Shown here: piece by piece, positions 11,596 to 24,881 of the stretch
Layout: each line of letters opens with the position of its first letter
How positions within the stretch are numbered: the first letter of the stretch is position 1
NCBI GenBank assembly: GCA_002105175.1
Contig: MCGE01000010.1
Span: forward strand, 1-64,000
Reading direction: 5' to 3'
Source: Absidia repens
Lineage: Eukaryota > Mucoromycota > Mucoromycetes > Mucorales > Cunninghamellaceae
DNA length: 64,000 bases
The notes under the pieces: generated by a model
Database searches by the model: none
What the model saw: only the letters and a program-made list of their open reading frames with translations
What the model was told of the DNA's origin: nothing
Translations under genes and position numbers: made by a program

Positions 11596-11986
11596 CTCTA
11601 TCCACACTTCCCTTCTTTCCTTTTCCTTACCATCTTCCCTCTTTGTTCTCCGTTTTAGTTTAGCTTTAGTGTAGATCCTTTATATGATATTTAGTTCCCT
11701 TCCACTCCCCTCTTCATCGTATCCTCCCCCCCCCACCCATTACATAATTAGCTGCTCTATGAATCCTTCCCACATACATTGCGCTTATATTGATCATTTG
11801 TAAAATAATAAAAATAAATATAGTTTTATTCAAATATATAATGTATATATTCAATTGACCTTTGTCTTCAAAACACGTCTTTATCAAATATTTCTATTTA
11901 CACCTTCATCATGACACACTGCCAACCCAATAGTTATTTCTCATCAAACCCAACCACAAACGCACACATACACACACACACACACA

Positions 11987-12041
<55 letters not shown>

Positions 12042-12232
12042 CTTTCTATAGTACTGTACAATAATAAAAGACAATATCTTATCCCATTAATTACATATGA
12101 TACTATGTTGATTTAGCTGGCCCCTACACCACTCGTATAATATAAAACAATAAAAGGCAATCATATTTTATTTTTAATATACATATTTTATTGATTTTCG
12201 TAATAAAAACCGCATCTTCGTTACAAAGTAAC

Positions 12233-12263
<31 letters not shown>

Positions 12264-12306
12264 CTATGCTACTAAGCTATACTATATACATGTGTCCTAT
12301 TTTAAC
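11596..12306. other. Convergent 3' intergenic region with simple repeats
   Basis: Separates the 3' ends of the HMG-box gene (plus) and kaptin gene (minus). Contains AATAAAAATAAATA-like poly(A) signals near 11805-11820, a compound microsatellite at about 11965-12040, and an A run at about 12233-12260. No gene seen. Confidence 0.7.
11965..12040 (+). repeat. Compound microsatellite (CA)n(CT)n(T)n
   Basis: A run of CA dinucleotides passes into about 15 CT units and then into a T homopolymer of roughly 25. Polypyrimidine on one strand throughout. Confidence 0.9.
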
Positions 12307-14439
12307 CTAAGCTGATTCGAAAATAATCGCCTTTTCCAATTCCTTTTGCTTTTTCCATTCCAACAATAGATCCAGTTTTTGTTTTTTGCTGCTTTGAATA
12401 AACTGCAATGCTTCCATCAATCGAGATTTGGCTTTCCACATATTCGGCTACAAAAACAATACATATGTGTATATAAATGAAATCAGAATATAGGGAATTC
12501 CCGTTGAAAGAAGGGATGCTTTGGTTACCTGGAATATGTGCACACCATACATGGTTGTTACTAAAAGTTCATCCAAACCGTCACAATTCAAATCAAAATG
12601 GACAATACGATAGATGGGATAAGCAAACTGACGTCGCCATAGAACATTGTAATCTTGAGTCCCCGCCACTATATTTATAGGTGTAAGATGAATATTTTGA
12701 GTAGGCAAATAAGTGCATGCGCGTTGATGGATGGACCTACCTTGTTTGTATATAACGACTTGTCGTCCATAGGTACCAATCATAATTTCTCTTTCACCAT
12801 CCCAATCTACATCCATAGCATGTGAGCAAAGAACACTATCATAAAGTGCTGATTGTGGTAGTACTCGATGTTGATCTAACCCTTTTGTCTGTATTGATCT
12901 ATTAATAAAACAAACCACGTTAAGAATTTCTTCTTCTAAAACTGTTGTTTACTACATTACCTATATACTGAAGCCTGTTCGATAGCACTTGTCACTACAA
13001 GACAAAGTTCTTCGTTCTCTTCTATTAAAAAAATAAATTAAGTACTATAATCACTAATACAACGTACAATTTCGATTGATTTACTTACTAGCCTTTGTCA
13101 CTTGAGGTTGAAAAATTAAAACAGATGTGATTGGGCTAAACGTCCGTATACAATGAGATCGTGATTCATGGCCATCTACAAATTGATAATCATAGCTTTA
13201 GTCGCTTTTCACATACAGACATACATACATACACACACACTTTATATATATATATATATATATATTGCGTTACCTTTGTCATAGAAACCAAGAAAAAGTT
13301 CACCATTTTGCCCCCCAGCACAAACCACCTGTTTCCCATTGGGGTGACTGAAAAAATGCATAAAGAGAATGTTGATGTGTCGATCAGATATTTTCTGTAA
13401 CATTGGGTAGTGGCCATAGGTTGATATTTCCTGGAATTCCATTGATGATTCATTCTAAAAAAAAAAAATTAGATGGAAGCATAAAAAGTTGTAAGTGTTC
13501 TTTACTTGTTGATATAAATGAATGATTCCATCCATAGAGCTGGAAAAAAATCCCAATTTCTTATCGTCTTTGTATTGTATACTAGATAATAAAGGAGGAG
13601 AAAAATCAGCAAGTAATGATTAAAGTGTCATCAGTTGAGCTTACTTTGAGTGTGTGAGCTGCATAGGCGGATATTGCAATGGTATGATTTGTGACGATTC
13701 TAGGTAATATAAAAAGTTACTGGTTAATATCATCCATTCATTTATCATTAGCAAATTATTTTTTATCTTACTCGATATATTTGCCAAAGTCTGCTCAAGA
13801 TAAGGCTCCGCAAGGGTATTGTGCCCATATATTCTTAAACTATAGGTCAATCCGGTATGTTCATTTTCAGGATCCGTTTTCTACGACAAGTAAAACGAGT
13901 CAGCTATATATAAACACGTATCGTTATATAATCATTTACCTGACCAACAGCAATCACTACGGCGATTCGAATGCCATCGTCTTCGGTTCCTAGTTCCATG
14001 GCGTCAACAGCAATAACTTCCGATTTCCCTATTGTGGATATTCAAACAGTACAAAAATAAACAATAGCTGAGTTGAGCGTCGCCATAAATACATCGCATA
14101 TACTTACTTACCTGCTTCCAAACCCAGATCCAGCCAAATACAATTCCAGTAACCATCGTTAGCAATGAAAGCAGTGAGTTCCGACGCTGAGGCTGTAATC
14201 ATATGACATCTTGGCTTTGGTAGTAAACCTAGATTAAATCCAGAGATCAGATCCATATTTAATAAATAAAAAAAAAGAGCACATAATAAATAGAATGTAC
14301 CTTTCTGCGTATGAGGTAACATAGTATTAGGAAGTTGATCATGTCGGCTAGAAGGAAAATCAGAAGCTCTTTCCAAGTACGTTGGTAAACGCGATTCTAG
14401 AAGAGCAAGCCCGTATATATTTCTATAGAATATAAGCGT

Positions 14440-14473
<34 letters not shown>

Positions 14474-14594
14474 ACGACGGATATATATGATATTAAATTC
14501 TTTGCCAAACTTACGTTCTTTCATAGCCATATCTAGCATAATGTGTTTCCTTAAATAAAAAGTCATCGTCTTGGTTGCTTGAATCGTTCTCCAT
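12307..14594 (-). CDS. Kaptin homologue (KICSTOR subunit family)
   Basis: Thirteen short exons (first 14594-14515, second 14422-14301, last 12447-12307) join in frame to about 470 residues; human kaptin is of similar size. Matching segments include the N-terminal TNIYGLALLESRL, the middle VVCAGGQNGELFLGFYDKDG, the DVDWDGEREIMIGTYGRQVV block and the C-terminal HFDLNCDGLDELLVTTMYGV block, which contain FG-GAP-like Asp-rich beta-propeller loops. In animals kaptin belongs to the lysosomal KICSTOR complex that recruits GATOR1 and restrains TORC1. Budding yeast lacks it. Each exon junction was checked for phase; the intron at 12669-12740 is 72 bp and open in frame, so retention would add 24 residues. 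Confidence 0.88.
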
Positions 14595-15865
14595 GGGCAA
14601 AAAGTTTATAGAAGACGAAAAAAAAAGAAAAAAATTGTGAAGGGAAATCGACAACCTAAAAAATCGCTGCTGTCATTTCAATTTCCGCCTGATGCCAAAT
14701 TTAAATAGAAAATATTTCCAAAGTCCCAACCTAAAAAAAATAGCTTTGGCACTTAGCATGTGTATCCATTCAGCTGGATCAATCAAATATGGATTTGGAC
14801 CGAATTTCAAAATTTTTCTCTTGGGCAACACAGATTTCAAAAGAATAGCGTCATTTTACTTTTTGTTTTTTATCAAATCAAAAAAAGCCTAACCTGCCGT
14901 TGTAGAATCCATCCAACCTTCATCATAAATCACACGACCTTTTTTGAGTCAAGCATATTGATTTTGTACTAAAAATCTCGAGCTGGGAGCAAAATGAGAC
15001 AGATCAAGAAAAACGCCCGACACCCATGACGCTCAACTGAAAGCAGCAGGTTGTGGCATTTTTTTTTTTTTTTTTAAGTTCAAAAAGGTCAGTGCCAGTA
15101 CATCATAGGATTTCAAGGTGGTATCGTTTATTTTCTATTCCGTTTGTTTTACATATGGTATTCAAATCACACATGTTCAGGGAAAAAACAAAAATATGGT
15201 ACGCCCAAGTTTTTGTTTCAATCAACTGGGAAGAGATTGACCAATGAGTGGCTGAAGTTTAAAAGTAATAAAGTAGGATAAAAGGAACAAGGTAGATCAT
15301 ATGAATGATCCGAACAGAATATTATCATACTGTACTTGAATAGCACAGCATACACATCTGATTTCTATGTAATATGTCATCGACATTACCAGGTTATCGT
15401 CTAATTTATCTCATGATTCCTCCTATTAGCAGCTTTATTTCAAATCATCAATCATTCGAAAATGTCGAGAAACAAATGATGATTTTGTGATCCACGACAC
15501 ATCTAGCACACAAGTGTCCTGTAGCACTGAGAGCACCCATAATGTTATTAAACTATATTGAAACCCAGCCAATGGTCGACTTTTTTGGACATGAACCCCA
15601 AGCCAATTTGCTGTCAAAGGGTCCGACTTATAAAATAACCATATTTTTTTCCTATTTTCAGATCTTCTTCTTTTCTCTATTCCTTTATTTATTTTCAAAA
15701 GGGAGTTGTATACTAAAGAGGGGTATCACTTTTATTCAACATTGCTTCCATATTTTTAAATAAAAGAACTTTTTTTTTGTTCTTTCTCTTCCTTACCCTT
15801 CTCTCTTTCTCTCCCTCTTTTTGATCTACACCCCCCTTCATCACCGCTCTCTACAATCTATACTC
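14595..15865. other. Divergent intergenic region, kaptin/PAQR
   Basis: About 1.3 kb between two divergent genes. Only short overlapping open frames without domain content (for example around 15435-15763). T-rich and pyrimidine-rich DNA directly precedes the PAQR start (15765-15830). No RNA gene or repeat-family copy recognised. Confidence 0.6.
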
Positions 15866-17374
15866 ATGGACACTATCTCACACTTACGCCGTCACTCGCA
15901 GTCAGTCGCAGTAACTACAACGACTGAGTCATCACCATATATGACAGTACCTATATATCGAACACGATCGTACTCCACTTCGTCTTCACCTTCTCCAACG
16001 ATTACTGCCACGGGGGCGTGCCCTCCTCCCTTAGCAGCGCAGCTGCTCGCATCGGCCAAATCAACAATCAAGGAAATCGAGGAAAAAGACAGTACTGGAT
16101 TTTTACACTATGTGGACGATGCTCGACGATTACTATACTTACATGAACTGCCAATAGAATGGCAAGAAAATGAATATGTTCTATCTGGGTAAGTATCATA
16201 TAAAAATGGGATCAATGTTTATTTTGCGGGGGGGAGGTGGAGTGAAAATGATGACTCCTTGATTAGAATCAACGTGTTCCCTCATGCCTTTGACGATCAT
16301 GTATTAACATCACTTATGTTCTTATTATTACTGTAGCTATCGTTTTTATCATCATCATCATGATTGTTTAAAATCCATTTTTATGCTGCACAACGAAACC
16401 CTGAATATCCATAGCCATTTAATTGGTTTTATATTCTTTTTGATTTTATCTATTTATATGGTCAATGTAAGCACTTACGGCATGTGAAAGCAGAAAGTAT
16501 GAAAAAACGATGATCTGAGTCTCTCTCTCTTTTTTTTTTTTATGTATATATTTAGTATCAATTCCCTGATGCAAATGCAGGTGACCGGGCAGTGTTTGTG
16601 ACATTTTGTGTTGCAGCATTGAACTGTTTGTTTTGCTCATCCATTTACCACACATTCATTTGTCATTCGCGCCATACGATTAAATCATTCACTGCCACGT
16701 TGGATTATATCGGGATCGCCTTTTTGATTACAGCAAGTGTGTTGGTGACTGAACATTTTGGTTTTTATTGTCAACATGAAGCTGCTCGTCGTTATATGAT
16801 GTTTACTGGTTTGATGGGAAGTGTCGGCACTATTTCTCCCTTCTTCAAGTGCTGGGATACAAAAAAATATCGTCCTCTTCGCATCGCTGTCTTTCTCGCC
16901 ATGGCTTTCTCAAGTGCCGTACCTGTCTTGCATCTCTTCTTTCTGAATGGCTTCTCAGCATCTTTTATCTTCTTCAAAACGGCAGGTGTTAGTGTTTTGA
17001 TGTATATTTTTGGCGTCTTTATTTGTAAGTAATTTTCAACCATGTTTTATTTTCTGTTACTATATTCATGACCACCCCCACCCCTTTTTTTTTTTTTTTC
17101 CTTATTCTAGATGCCAATCGATTCCCTGAAAAAATGTATCCTGGTCGATTTGATTTTGCTGGTATGACAAGCCATGCAATCTGGCACATCTTCGTGGTGT
17201 TTGGCATCTATGTAAGTCAACTTCCTGTCTTCTAGTACTGAATATACCACTAACTCTACTTTTGTTTTTCCACATCAAAAGTTTCACTATCTGGCGTCCC
17301 ACGAATTTTACCAAAATCGACTATCTTACAGTTGCGGTCTGCCTCAACATATTCCCTCCCCCAATTATAATTAG
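15866..17374 (+). CDS. PAQR/Izh-family seven-membrane receptor
   Basis: Five exons (15866-16188, 16337-16466, 16556-17024, 17111-17211, 17282-17374) give 371 residues. After a Ser/Thr-rich N-terminus come the family landmarks: GYRFYHHHHDCLKS, FMLHNETLNIHSHLIGF, SSIYHTFICHS before the second membrane span, LDYIGI, and the C-terminal SHAIWHIFVVFGIYFHYLA. The conserved Ser, Asp and three His that bind zinc in adiponectin receptors are present. Fungal members (Izh1-4) act in lipid/sphingolipid and zinc homeostasis as intramembrane hydrolase-like receptors. The usual start is at 15866; an upstream in-frame extension lacks ATG. An extra His run (HHHH) sits just before the first membrane span. Confidence 0.92.
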
Positions 17375-18450
17375 ATGGAAGCTGAGCTGAGCTTATTTTG
17401 CTCATCCTCAGTTCATTTTACTTTTATTTATATATTTATTTATTATTTACAATTATAATTATTATATCTTACTGGCACACACACACACACATACATACAT
17501 ACGTTTAACCGTTTGATATTGCTATTTATATGATATCTAACTAGAATAGTGCATCATTACTACCATCTTCATTTATACCAATAAAACAAAATATTCACCA
17601 TTATTGCTGTTTACTAGTGCAGATCATCGTAAAACAAGTGGTTAGTATTTTAGGTACATATATTTGATCAAGTGGGGTTTTGAGCTGTTTGGATTGGGGC
17701 ATTTTGGGGAGGGGGGGCAATATTTGTTATACCATATCGTAAACTTAATAGATGTATATGGTTACTGTTCCGCAGGAACGTAAAGAAAAAAAAATCTCAC
17801 AGATAATGCTAAGGACACATTATTCAATTGCTTAACAATAAAACATACAATCAGGTAACATGCTGATATAGATGGAGCGGAACAAATCTACATTGTTGGT
17901 GTGTTTGTGAGACGTATGGTATTTGAGCGATAAATAATGATCTTCTTGTACTAGTTCTTTGCTTCTTGCTTCTTCTTTCTTCTTCACGAATTATGTAATC
18001 AACGATTCTTTCATGTTCGTGCTGTTTTGATTATTGTAGTATTTCAAAGGGGAGGCGTTTTTAGCAGTTGACAGTGTATAAAAAAATGAATATCAGAATA
18101 AGCTTGGTTTTTATTCATTTGTGCGTCCATCCATCGTATATCATCAGGATTGGAGCGCTGATAAAGAAAAATAATAGTAAAATAAAACATATCTAACTAA
18201 ATAAATTCAAAGTACATATAAATATCTAAAAATAAAAATATAAATCACTAAGTAGTGAGGGTAAATGCAGCAGTGGAGAAAATGGAGGGTCTGGTTCTTA
18301 ATATACTACGACAAGTATCATTTGTTTTTCGTAATTAAAAGAGTTCTTAGATAATTGACGTTGGTCGACTTTGGGTTGAGAGATCAAGGATTTGCATCAG
18401 CGAGACGTTTATTAGAAAGAAAAAAAAAAAGTTGAATGTCATCATACGCT
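17375..18450. other. Intergenic, 3' of the PAQR gene
   Basis: AT-rich DNA with an AATAAAAC poly(A) signal near 17580, a CA/CATA simple repeat near 17470-17505, and a TTC-rich run near 17960-17985. No open frame of note and no repeat core. Confidence 0.5.
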
Positions 18451-18454
18451 GCTA

Positions 18455-19735
18455 AACTAAACACCTTCCAGTGCGCTTTAATTATCTTTTTTTTTTTTTT
18501 ATGTGTTCTTCACTGTCCTTTTTCATGCGTCCACCATGACTATTTTCTATAACCATTCAATACACTCCTCTCCCCTATGTATTTAGAAACCCAGCATATA
18601 TCAGTACTATACTGTGTAGTAGATATAGTGCTGATCATGACAGTGGATCGATATTGCCTCATGTCTGATCCTATTGTCTGGACACACGCATCACTTTTTT
18701 TTTCAAACAATAAGTGGTTGAAACAATAATTCAGCAAAATGATAAGACAAATTTTATTCAGAGAAAAATATATACTGTGACAACTAAAACTAACTGATGT
18801 AATGATACATTAAATATATGACGTATATCTAGATTGAGGCAATTAGGGTAGATGTGTGTTGGTGAATATGGAGTTTGTGTTGTATAAATATAATGTAAGT
18901 TGAACTTGTCTAACCGAAGAGAGTAAACTTTTCTATGGTGAGTGACAGAAAATGGTTGTGTTTTTTGTCCTGAGAATAAAATAAACACACCGATGATACT
19001 ATATGATGTTGATTGTTGTATAAAATAGAAAGGAAAAAAAGAGAAATTTCCCGCCTCATAAGAGCCAGAAAAAAAAAACCAATTCACATCCCGCCCACGT
19101 GAATATTTATTTACTCTCAATTTTCTTTTTCCGCTTCTTTTTCCTTCTTCCTTTCTTTCATTCTTCACAATTGTGGCTCATACGGGATTATAATGGACAT
19201 AGATTAGTGTCAGGATTAGTTTAGAAGCGTTTCCGGAACAGAGAATACAAGATGCATGGGGAAACTCTTTCATTTTGGATTCAGGATTCAGGATCGCCAA
19301 TAGTTGGCTTTTGAAACCTTCATTAGCTTAGCTTAGTGTTAGTTTCTCCATAATTTGTATTTACATCTGAATAAAATATGACTCTTATTCCATGCTTCAA
19401 GAGAAAATGTCCCATTAGTCTCTCTCATGTCTTGTGTAAGAGATCCCTTTTTTACTACCATTCCCTTTCAGATTAGTGTCCACAGTTGTTATGAATCAAT
19501 GAAAGACATCCATTTATAGAATTTCTCATATGCTGTACCGTATATTATATTTGTTCCAAGTTTACAAATTGTTTTTAGAATAGTGCTGAACATCCTTCAA
19601 ATTTCACATTAGTCTCTCTCGTGCGTCCTCCAATACATCCTTCCATCACGTCCCTTGTTACAATGAACCCTCGTCTTTAGCTCTAGTATCTATAAATAAA
19701 TTTAAATAAATTACGCCATTTTATCAACAATACTC
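18455..19735 (+). repeat. Dispersed repeat family, copy 3 (long)
   Basis: The core lies at about 19083-19400: CCCGCCCACGTGAA, pyrimidine stretch, AGATTAGTGTCAGGATTAGT, GCATGGGGAAACTCTTTCA, TTTTGGAT and AATAAAATATGACTCTTATT. Tail modules continue to about 19735 (AGATTAGTGTCCACA near 19471; AGAATAGTGCTGAACATCC near 19577). An upstream block with ACACCTTCCAGTGCG near 18460 and CTTCACTGTCC near 18505 is shared with copy 9 (55130-55215), so the element extends well 5' of the core. About 450 bp between 18600 and 19020 has no counterpart in copy 9 and may be an insertion. Confidence 0.75.
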
Positions 19736-20162
19736 TGAAACATTGTATGATACACAATGTAGCTATAGTAGTTGTTTTGTAATCTCCATACACACACATA
19801 CGCCACCTCAATGAAGCGTCATTAAAATGATGTATGGCGGAGTGTTAATATGCGACACGCCTTTTTTTTTTTTTTTTGCACTGAAATTTCATGGAAGAAG
19901 TGCCCTGATACTGGAGCATATCTTATCAGTGACATGTATTATTTTTAGAATTTAACCACCAATCAAAGTGAAAATGAATAAAAACAAACTATTTTCAACA
20001 ACGCAAACATGGTAACTGCCAATTGCAAATCTATAACGAGGGTGGGTTTTTATTTTTTTTTAGCAATCATGAGAAAGGGATTCATACAAACGCATCAAGC
20101 GACAGAAAATAAATATACAACTAGAATTAAAAAAAAAAATCAAAGAAAATGAAACTACTGAT
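19736..20162. other. Intergenic, 3' flank of the DPBB gene
   Basis: AT-rich with a T run near 19862-19877. Holds the 3' untranslated region of the minus-strand gene; nothing else recognised. Confidence 0.45.
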
Positions 20163-20579
20163 TTACATTGACCAAGTGACATCAATTCGGCCATCGTTCA
20201 TGTCACCAAGCTTCTTGAAAGCAGCGGGGCTTAAATCAATCGCATTTGAGTCGCATCCTATTGACAAATGATCATTAGCTTTCTATTGACACCTTAATTT
20301 TTTATTATAGTTTTTTATGTACGTACCTGGGCAAGTATCGACAACTTTTACAGTGACAGAACCTTTGGATGATTTGATATTGACGGATTTACCACACTTG
20401 CTCTTGTCCATAATACTACCACTTAAGGCAGCCACCATTTCACTGTTCGAGTTGGTTTTCCCACAAGAGCCAAGACCAACATCATAATAAGTAGCACTTC
20501 CAGAGTTGCGTTTTTCAATAGGAGCAGCTTGAACCAGCATAGCGAAAGAGACAAGGGCAGTAACAAGAGTAAACTTCAT
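20163..20579 (-). CDS. Secreted double-psi beta-barrel (RlpA/expansin-like) protein
   Basis: Two exons (20579-20327, 20257-20163) give 115 residues. A clear signal peptide (MKFTLVTALVSFAMLVQA) is followed by APIEKR, which ends in a dibasic KR suitable for Kex2 processing. The mature part is one double-psi beta-barrel: GSATYYDVGLGSCG, then MVAALS, SVTVKVVDTCPGCDSNAIDL and SPAAFKKL. Six cysteines and the VVDTCPGC/DLSPAAF signature match small fungal RlpA-like/barwin-related proteins that are secreted and often abundant. There is no expansin cellulose-binding domain. Such proteins act in or on cell walls, but enzymatic activity is not established. The promoter has a TATAAATA box. Confidence 0.92.
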
Positions 20580-20705
20580 GATGATGTATGTATATAAATG
20601 AATAGATCTATAAAAGGAATGTGATATAGGTATGAATAAAGACGACCAGCGTTTAAATGAGTAGGTGATGAATAACGTTATTAATTTCAGGAGAAAAGCG
20701 AGGGG

Positions 20706-20713
20706 TATTTATA
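20706..20713 (-). promoter_or_regulatory. Putative TATA box of the DPBB gene
   Basis: Minus-strand TATAAATA about 127 bp upstream of the start codon at 20579, with CCCC just 3' of it on the same strand. Confidence 0.5.
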
Positions 20714-21809
20714 CACTTTTTTTTTTTTTTTGGGCGACTTTTCTTTTTTTCTTCCTGAGCGATCAGGGCACCCGCTGTGTACCCAATGCCGACAAGGCGG
20801 TCTTTTAATGTTGGTTTCATAAAAGGTCTAGAAACCATGAAAAATTGCAACACTGCTAAGAAAATCTCAACTCTCCCTCTTATAATGTTATACTCAAGAC
20901 AAGATGACAGGACCATCATCAAACCGGGTATCACTCCTCATGTAGTTTACAATTCCCTATATATAGTTTAGAGCTGTAAAATGACAATCTGAGGACCTGA
21001 AACCGAGAATACATTTATATACAGTCTCATATCATATCAAATCAAATCACTATTGCCATAAAAAACAAAACCCCCATCGGAGTTCTTTTTATAACAGGCA
21101 ATTCTTATTATGTGAAAAAAAAAAAAAAAAATAGATTTGCTTTGATTATACAAAAAAAAAAAAAAAAAAAAAAAAAAAAGATTTTGCTTGGTCCTCCTAT
21201 CGTTCGAGTTTTATTTCATGCGGCGAAAAAAACTGCATTTTCTTTTTTTCAATTATATGCTGATAAAAGGGGAAGAGCTTAGCATGGGCTAGACTAAATA
21301 AAGTATCTTTACCAATCAACCTTCAATGCGAACGTCATTCAATAACAAAAAAGAAAATAAAAGGGAGTTGTATGGTTGGTTTATTATAATAGCAGGGCGT
21401 ACATAAAAAAGGCTAATTACAATAGATAATGAAAGCTGTCTATATTTGTATAATGAAGGATCGGTAACGTCTGTCTACAATACTAAGCTACAGCACTACG
21501 TAGGACGGGCGAGGGGAAGTCGAGAGTAGTTGTCCAAATAATAAAACGCCACAAACTCAGCATAGTTCATCGTCAATGCTATAGTATCCTGCTTTGATCA
21601 TGATCAGTGCCAATCCCCTGAAATATATACTGATACATTGTTCCGGTCACTCCGCCTGGCAAAATACCCCGCCACTAAAACGCATATTCTTCCCATCATC
21701 AATAAAACAACACAATATTTTAAAATACAGTCAATTTTATTATCATTTGACATACCAATAGTAAATAAATAGATATTATAAATAGAGAAAGGAACTAATT
21801 CTACTGGTC
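20714..21809. other. Intergenic with long A runs
   Basis: Distal promoter of the DPBB gene, then the 3' flank of the SmgGDS-like gene. A runs at about 21113-21131 and 21152-21179 are the main structure. No convincing open frame. Confidence 0.5.
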
Positions 21810-24430
21810 CTAATCTAAAACGAATCTAATTTTCTGGATATAGGGTAGAATGGAAGGTTCAGTAATATCTAATAATGGAAGTGATTGCTGCTTCAATGAT
21901 TCGTAAACTACCGAGTTGTTCACTACCAGAAAAAAAAAAAAAAAGAGAAAAGTTCAGTGACATCATTTCAAACAAATTTGAATAGCACGCCATCTATGTT
22001 TTCTCTCCATACTTACCAACAGTTGATGTCTTGATAGCGTGTTCCAGCATAGTACAAGCATTGCATCGAATTTCAATAGGCAAATTGGCAGAGCGGATGT
22101 CATCTGCTATCACTGGTAAAAAGGGTCTGGTTTCGTCATCCTCGGAAGGAGAGGCATTTTCATCGGTTTCAAGTGGAGGTGTTGGTGGGTCAGCGATCAA
22201 CAGTGGTAGAGCTTAAAAATGGTAGGAGCGTCATATAAAAAAAAAAAATGCCGTGAGTTCGTTTTATCAATATATGGAGTATATCGTTTATACTTACCTT
22301 CGGATAACATGGATTTTGAAGTAGGGGAATCATGATCCGCCAATATGACAGTCAAAGCGATGATACCGTCGTTTTTCAGCACAGGGAATTTCGAAGTGCG
22401 AATCATTTCTATAACGGCATTCAAAATAGGTGTTCGTAAGAGTTGTTGTCGTAGATGCTGATCATCCGCTATAGGACCATTAAAAAAGAAAACGTAAAAT
22501 TAGATTATTGTATGAGCGGGGGCGGTACTTTTCTGACTTACGTTGAGACCATACCGATTTAATGAGCTGTATAAACACACGAGTTGTTTCACTTTTTGCA
22601 GCAACATCATCTACTCGTTGTAAAAAGGACACCAACATATCTAAAATGGATGGATTGTTGTTTAAAAGTCGTCGGGAGCCGGTAATATTGTTGGTACACA
22701 ATAGCTTGAGAATCACAATGGCTAAAAATTGGTTCCTTTTCACCATGTCTTTGCTGGGATCCAGAAGAGTTGCTGCCAATTCAATAGCACCTGCGTCACA
22801 GATAGCCATTTTGTTTTCTTTGGGAAGACACAAATGTTTCAAACAGCCGAGGATAGTATTTTGAATCATGGCATTGTCGGTATTCTTGAATAAATCGATC
22901 AATGTAACATCAAGACCATGAGTTTTCACCAAGTCAATACATTGCGCATCTAGTGGAGATGCAAAGGGGAGGGGAGGGTAAGCTGTAAAGTCCATAGTGA
23001 TCAAATATTTTGTTCTTACCGGTTCTTGCTAAGTTGCCAATGATATTTACCCCAGTGCGTTGAAGGATTTCAGAGCTATCCTTTGTCATTTGTATCAGTT
23101 GTGCCAGGAATTGCTGATCATTATAAAGTTGTTCAATAAGATCATCTATAAGAAAGAATAATGAAAAAAAGAGTAAATATCAAGTGGAAGATCCATTTAC
23201 TATTTTGTTAGTAAGAGATTTACCTGAAGAAGTAGCATAAATAACGACGTTGCTTAATGTCTTCTTGATCTCTGCCAGTTTTTCCATTTCTTCTTTATCA
23301 TCTTGCAAGTCATCGTCCAGAGTCACATCGTCATTGAGGAAAGCCATCAGTTCGTGCAACTTTCCACTTTTCATGATCAGTAGTTGTGCCTTGTCATCAT
23401 CCATCACCACCTGAAGCAAAATATCTGCAATTGTATCCAAAACATCCAAGTCATCCATCCCATCGATTTTCCATGCATGAATAAACAGTAGTAATAAGGT
23501 GTCCATATTGCTAGGATTAGACATGAAGGAGATTCTTGCTTGGTCTTGCCCCATCACATTATCCAAAGCCTTGAGCGCCATGCTTTCCGTTGTGTCGATC
23601 GTATGTGACGAGAGAATATCGAAGAGTGAATTGACGCATCCGTTTTCCGCAATTGCTTTTTGAATAGGTTCTATGCAAGTAATAGTATTAGCTTCTATTA
23701 CCAGGCACAGGCATGACACGCAATATAACAGGATACTTACCAAAATTCATGCTGCTGTTCAAACAGAACCCACAAAGTACCATATTCAGTTTGATGTCCT
23801 TCTTGTCAAATAGAGCATTCAGCGATACAATAACACCAGAGTCGAGAACACGTTGGCGGTTTTCATCTGGAAAAAAAAAAATAACAGGTTACGATGAGAC
23901 TAAATTCAGTTGAGCCATTGCTTGAAAATATATCTTACCACGATCAATGCTAAGATTGCCTAGGACACGCATAGCTTGAACATCAAAGTCTGTGGGATGA
24001 GCGTCCTTCATCAAGAGTTGAGTTACCGTTTGGATGATGCCAGCTTCACCCAATGGAAGTCGTACAGATGCTACGAAAGGATCAAAGATAAGAGTGTGAG
24101 TGGATCAATAGTGTGAATGAGTATTCTTTCTGCATTTGGCCTTACGATTGCGAGCGCTGTCACCCAAATAGCGGACCAGGTCAGTGCATAGAGTCCAAGT
24201 TTCATTCAAAGTTGACAGTTGTCCCAAGATTTCATTGATCGATGCAGCGGCTTCAATTAGTTGGTTGTCATCTTAATAAGGGGTAATTCAAATGAGAAAA
24301 AAACAAAAGGATATCATTCCTTTAAGACATATAATCTCTTTATTATTACCTGTAATAGCGATGATGGATTGAACACGTTCCTGTATTTCTTGCATCAGTG
24401 GTGTCGTGTCTGTCAAAAAGGTGAAGAAGA

Positions 24431-24464
<34 letters not shown>

Positions 24465-24881
24465 AAACGACTCGGGGATGTCACCAATTTCTGTGTCTGC
24501 GATTTAAACTCAGTATAATCCCCCCTAACCCCACTGACCACAAAGTAAAAAAGAAGATTGGAACTAAGATTACGCATAATAATTGCCCAAATATTTCAAA
24601 TCCAATATCAGTATTAAAATGTGTCTCTGTCTGCGATGATATTTTATTTGCAATAAACTGGGACATACGGACGGAAAATATAGCAAAATACTATAAGGTT
24701 AATGATGATGGATATTAGGGAATAAAAGACACGGAATATATTTATTGGAATATGGGTTAGGATCTTTTTTTTAAAAAAAAAAATAGTGGATGGTTTAATT
24801 AGATTTTTGATAAATCGGATTTTTTTTTTTTTTTTTTTGCTCATTACCTTCATCTGGCTTATTCGTAGTCGCCGTGTTCAT
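21810..24881 (-). CDS. SmgGDS-like armadillo protein (RAP1GDS1 family)
   Basis: About eleven exons give roughly 675 residues made almost wholly of armadillo-type helical repeats, for example VQAMRVLGNLSIDRDENRQ, MALKALDNVMGQDQARISF, TGVNIIGNLART, NTILGCLKHLCLPKENK and NDGIIALTVILADHD. The pattern of Asn/Leu-rich third helices and the overall length fit the RAP1GDS1/SmgGDS family, chaperones and exchange factors for prenylated small GTPases such as Rho and Rap. An acidic loop (DDVTLDDDLQDDKEE) interrupts the central repeats. The proposed first exon codes only about 11 residues, and the first intron is about 410 bp with two long homopolymers, so the start is the least certain part. It overlaps the 3' end of the upstream secreted-protein gene. 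Confidence 0.82.

Noticed and set aside
18758..19168. 136-codon minus-strand open frame
   Set aside because: Falls within repeat copy 3 upstream block and core; low-complexity Lys/Arg-rich start from a pyrimidine tract.
20653..20934. 93-codon minus-strand open frame upstream of the secreted DPBB gene
   Set aside because: Its start region overlaps the DPBB promoter and TATA box and it ends in a Lys run from a T/A homopolymer; looks like chance.
24481..24853. Hydrophobic minus-strand open frames
   Set aside because: Lie within the first intron of the SmgGDS-like gene between good splice sites and contain homopolymer-coded Lys runs.
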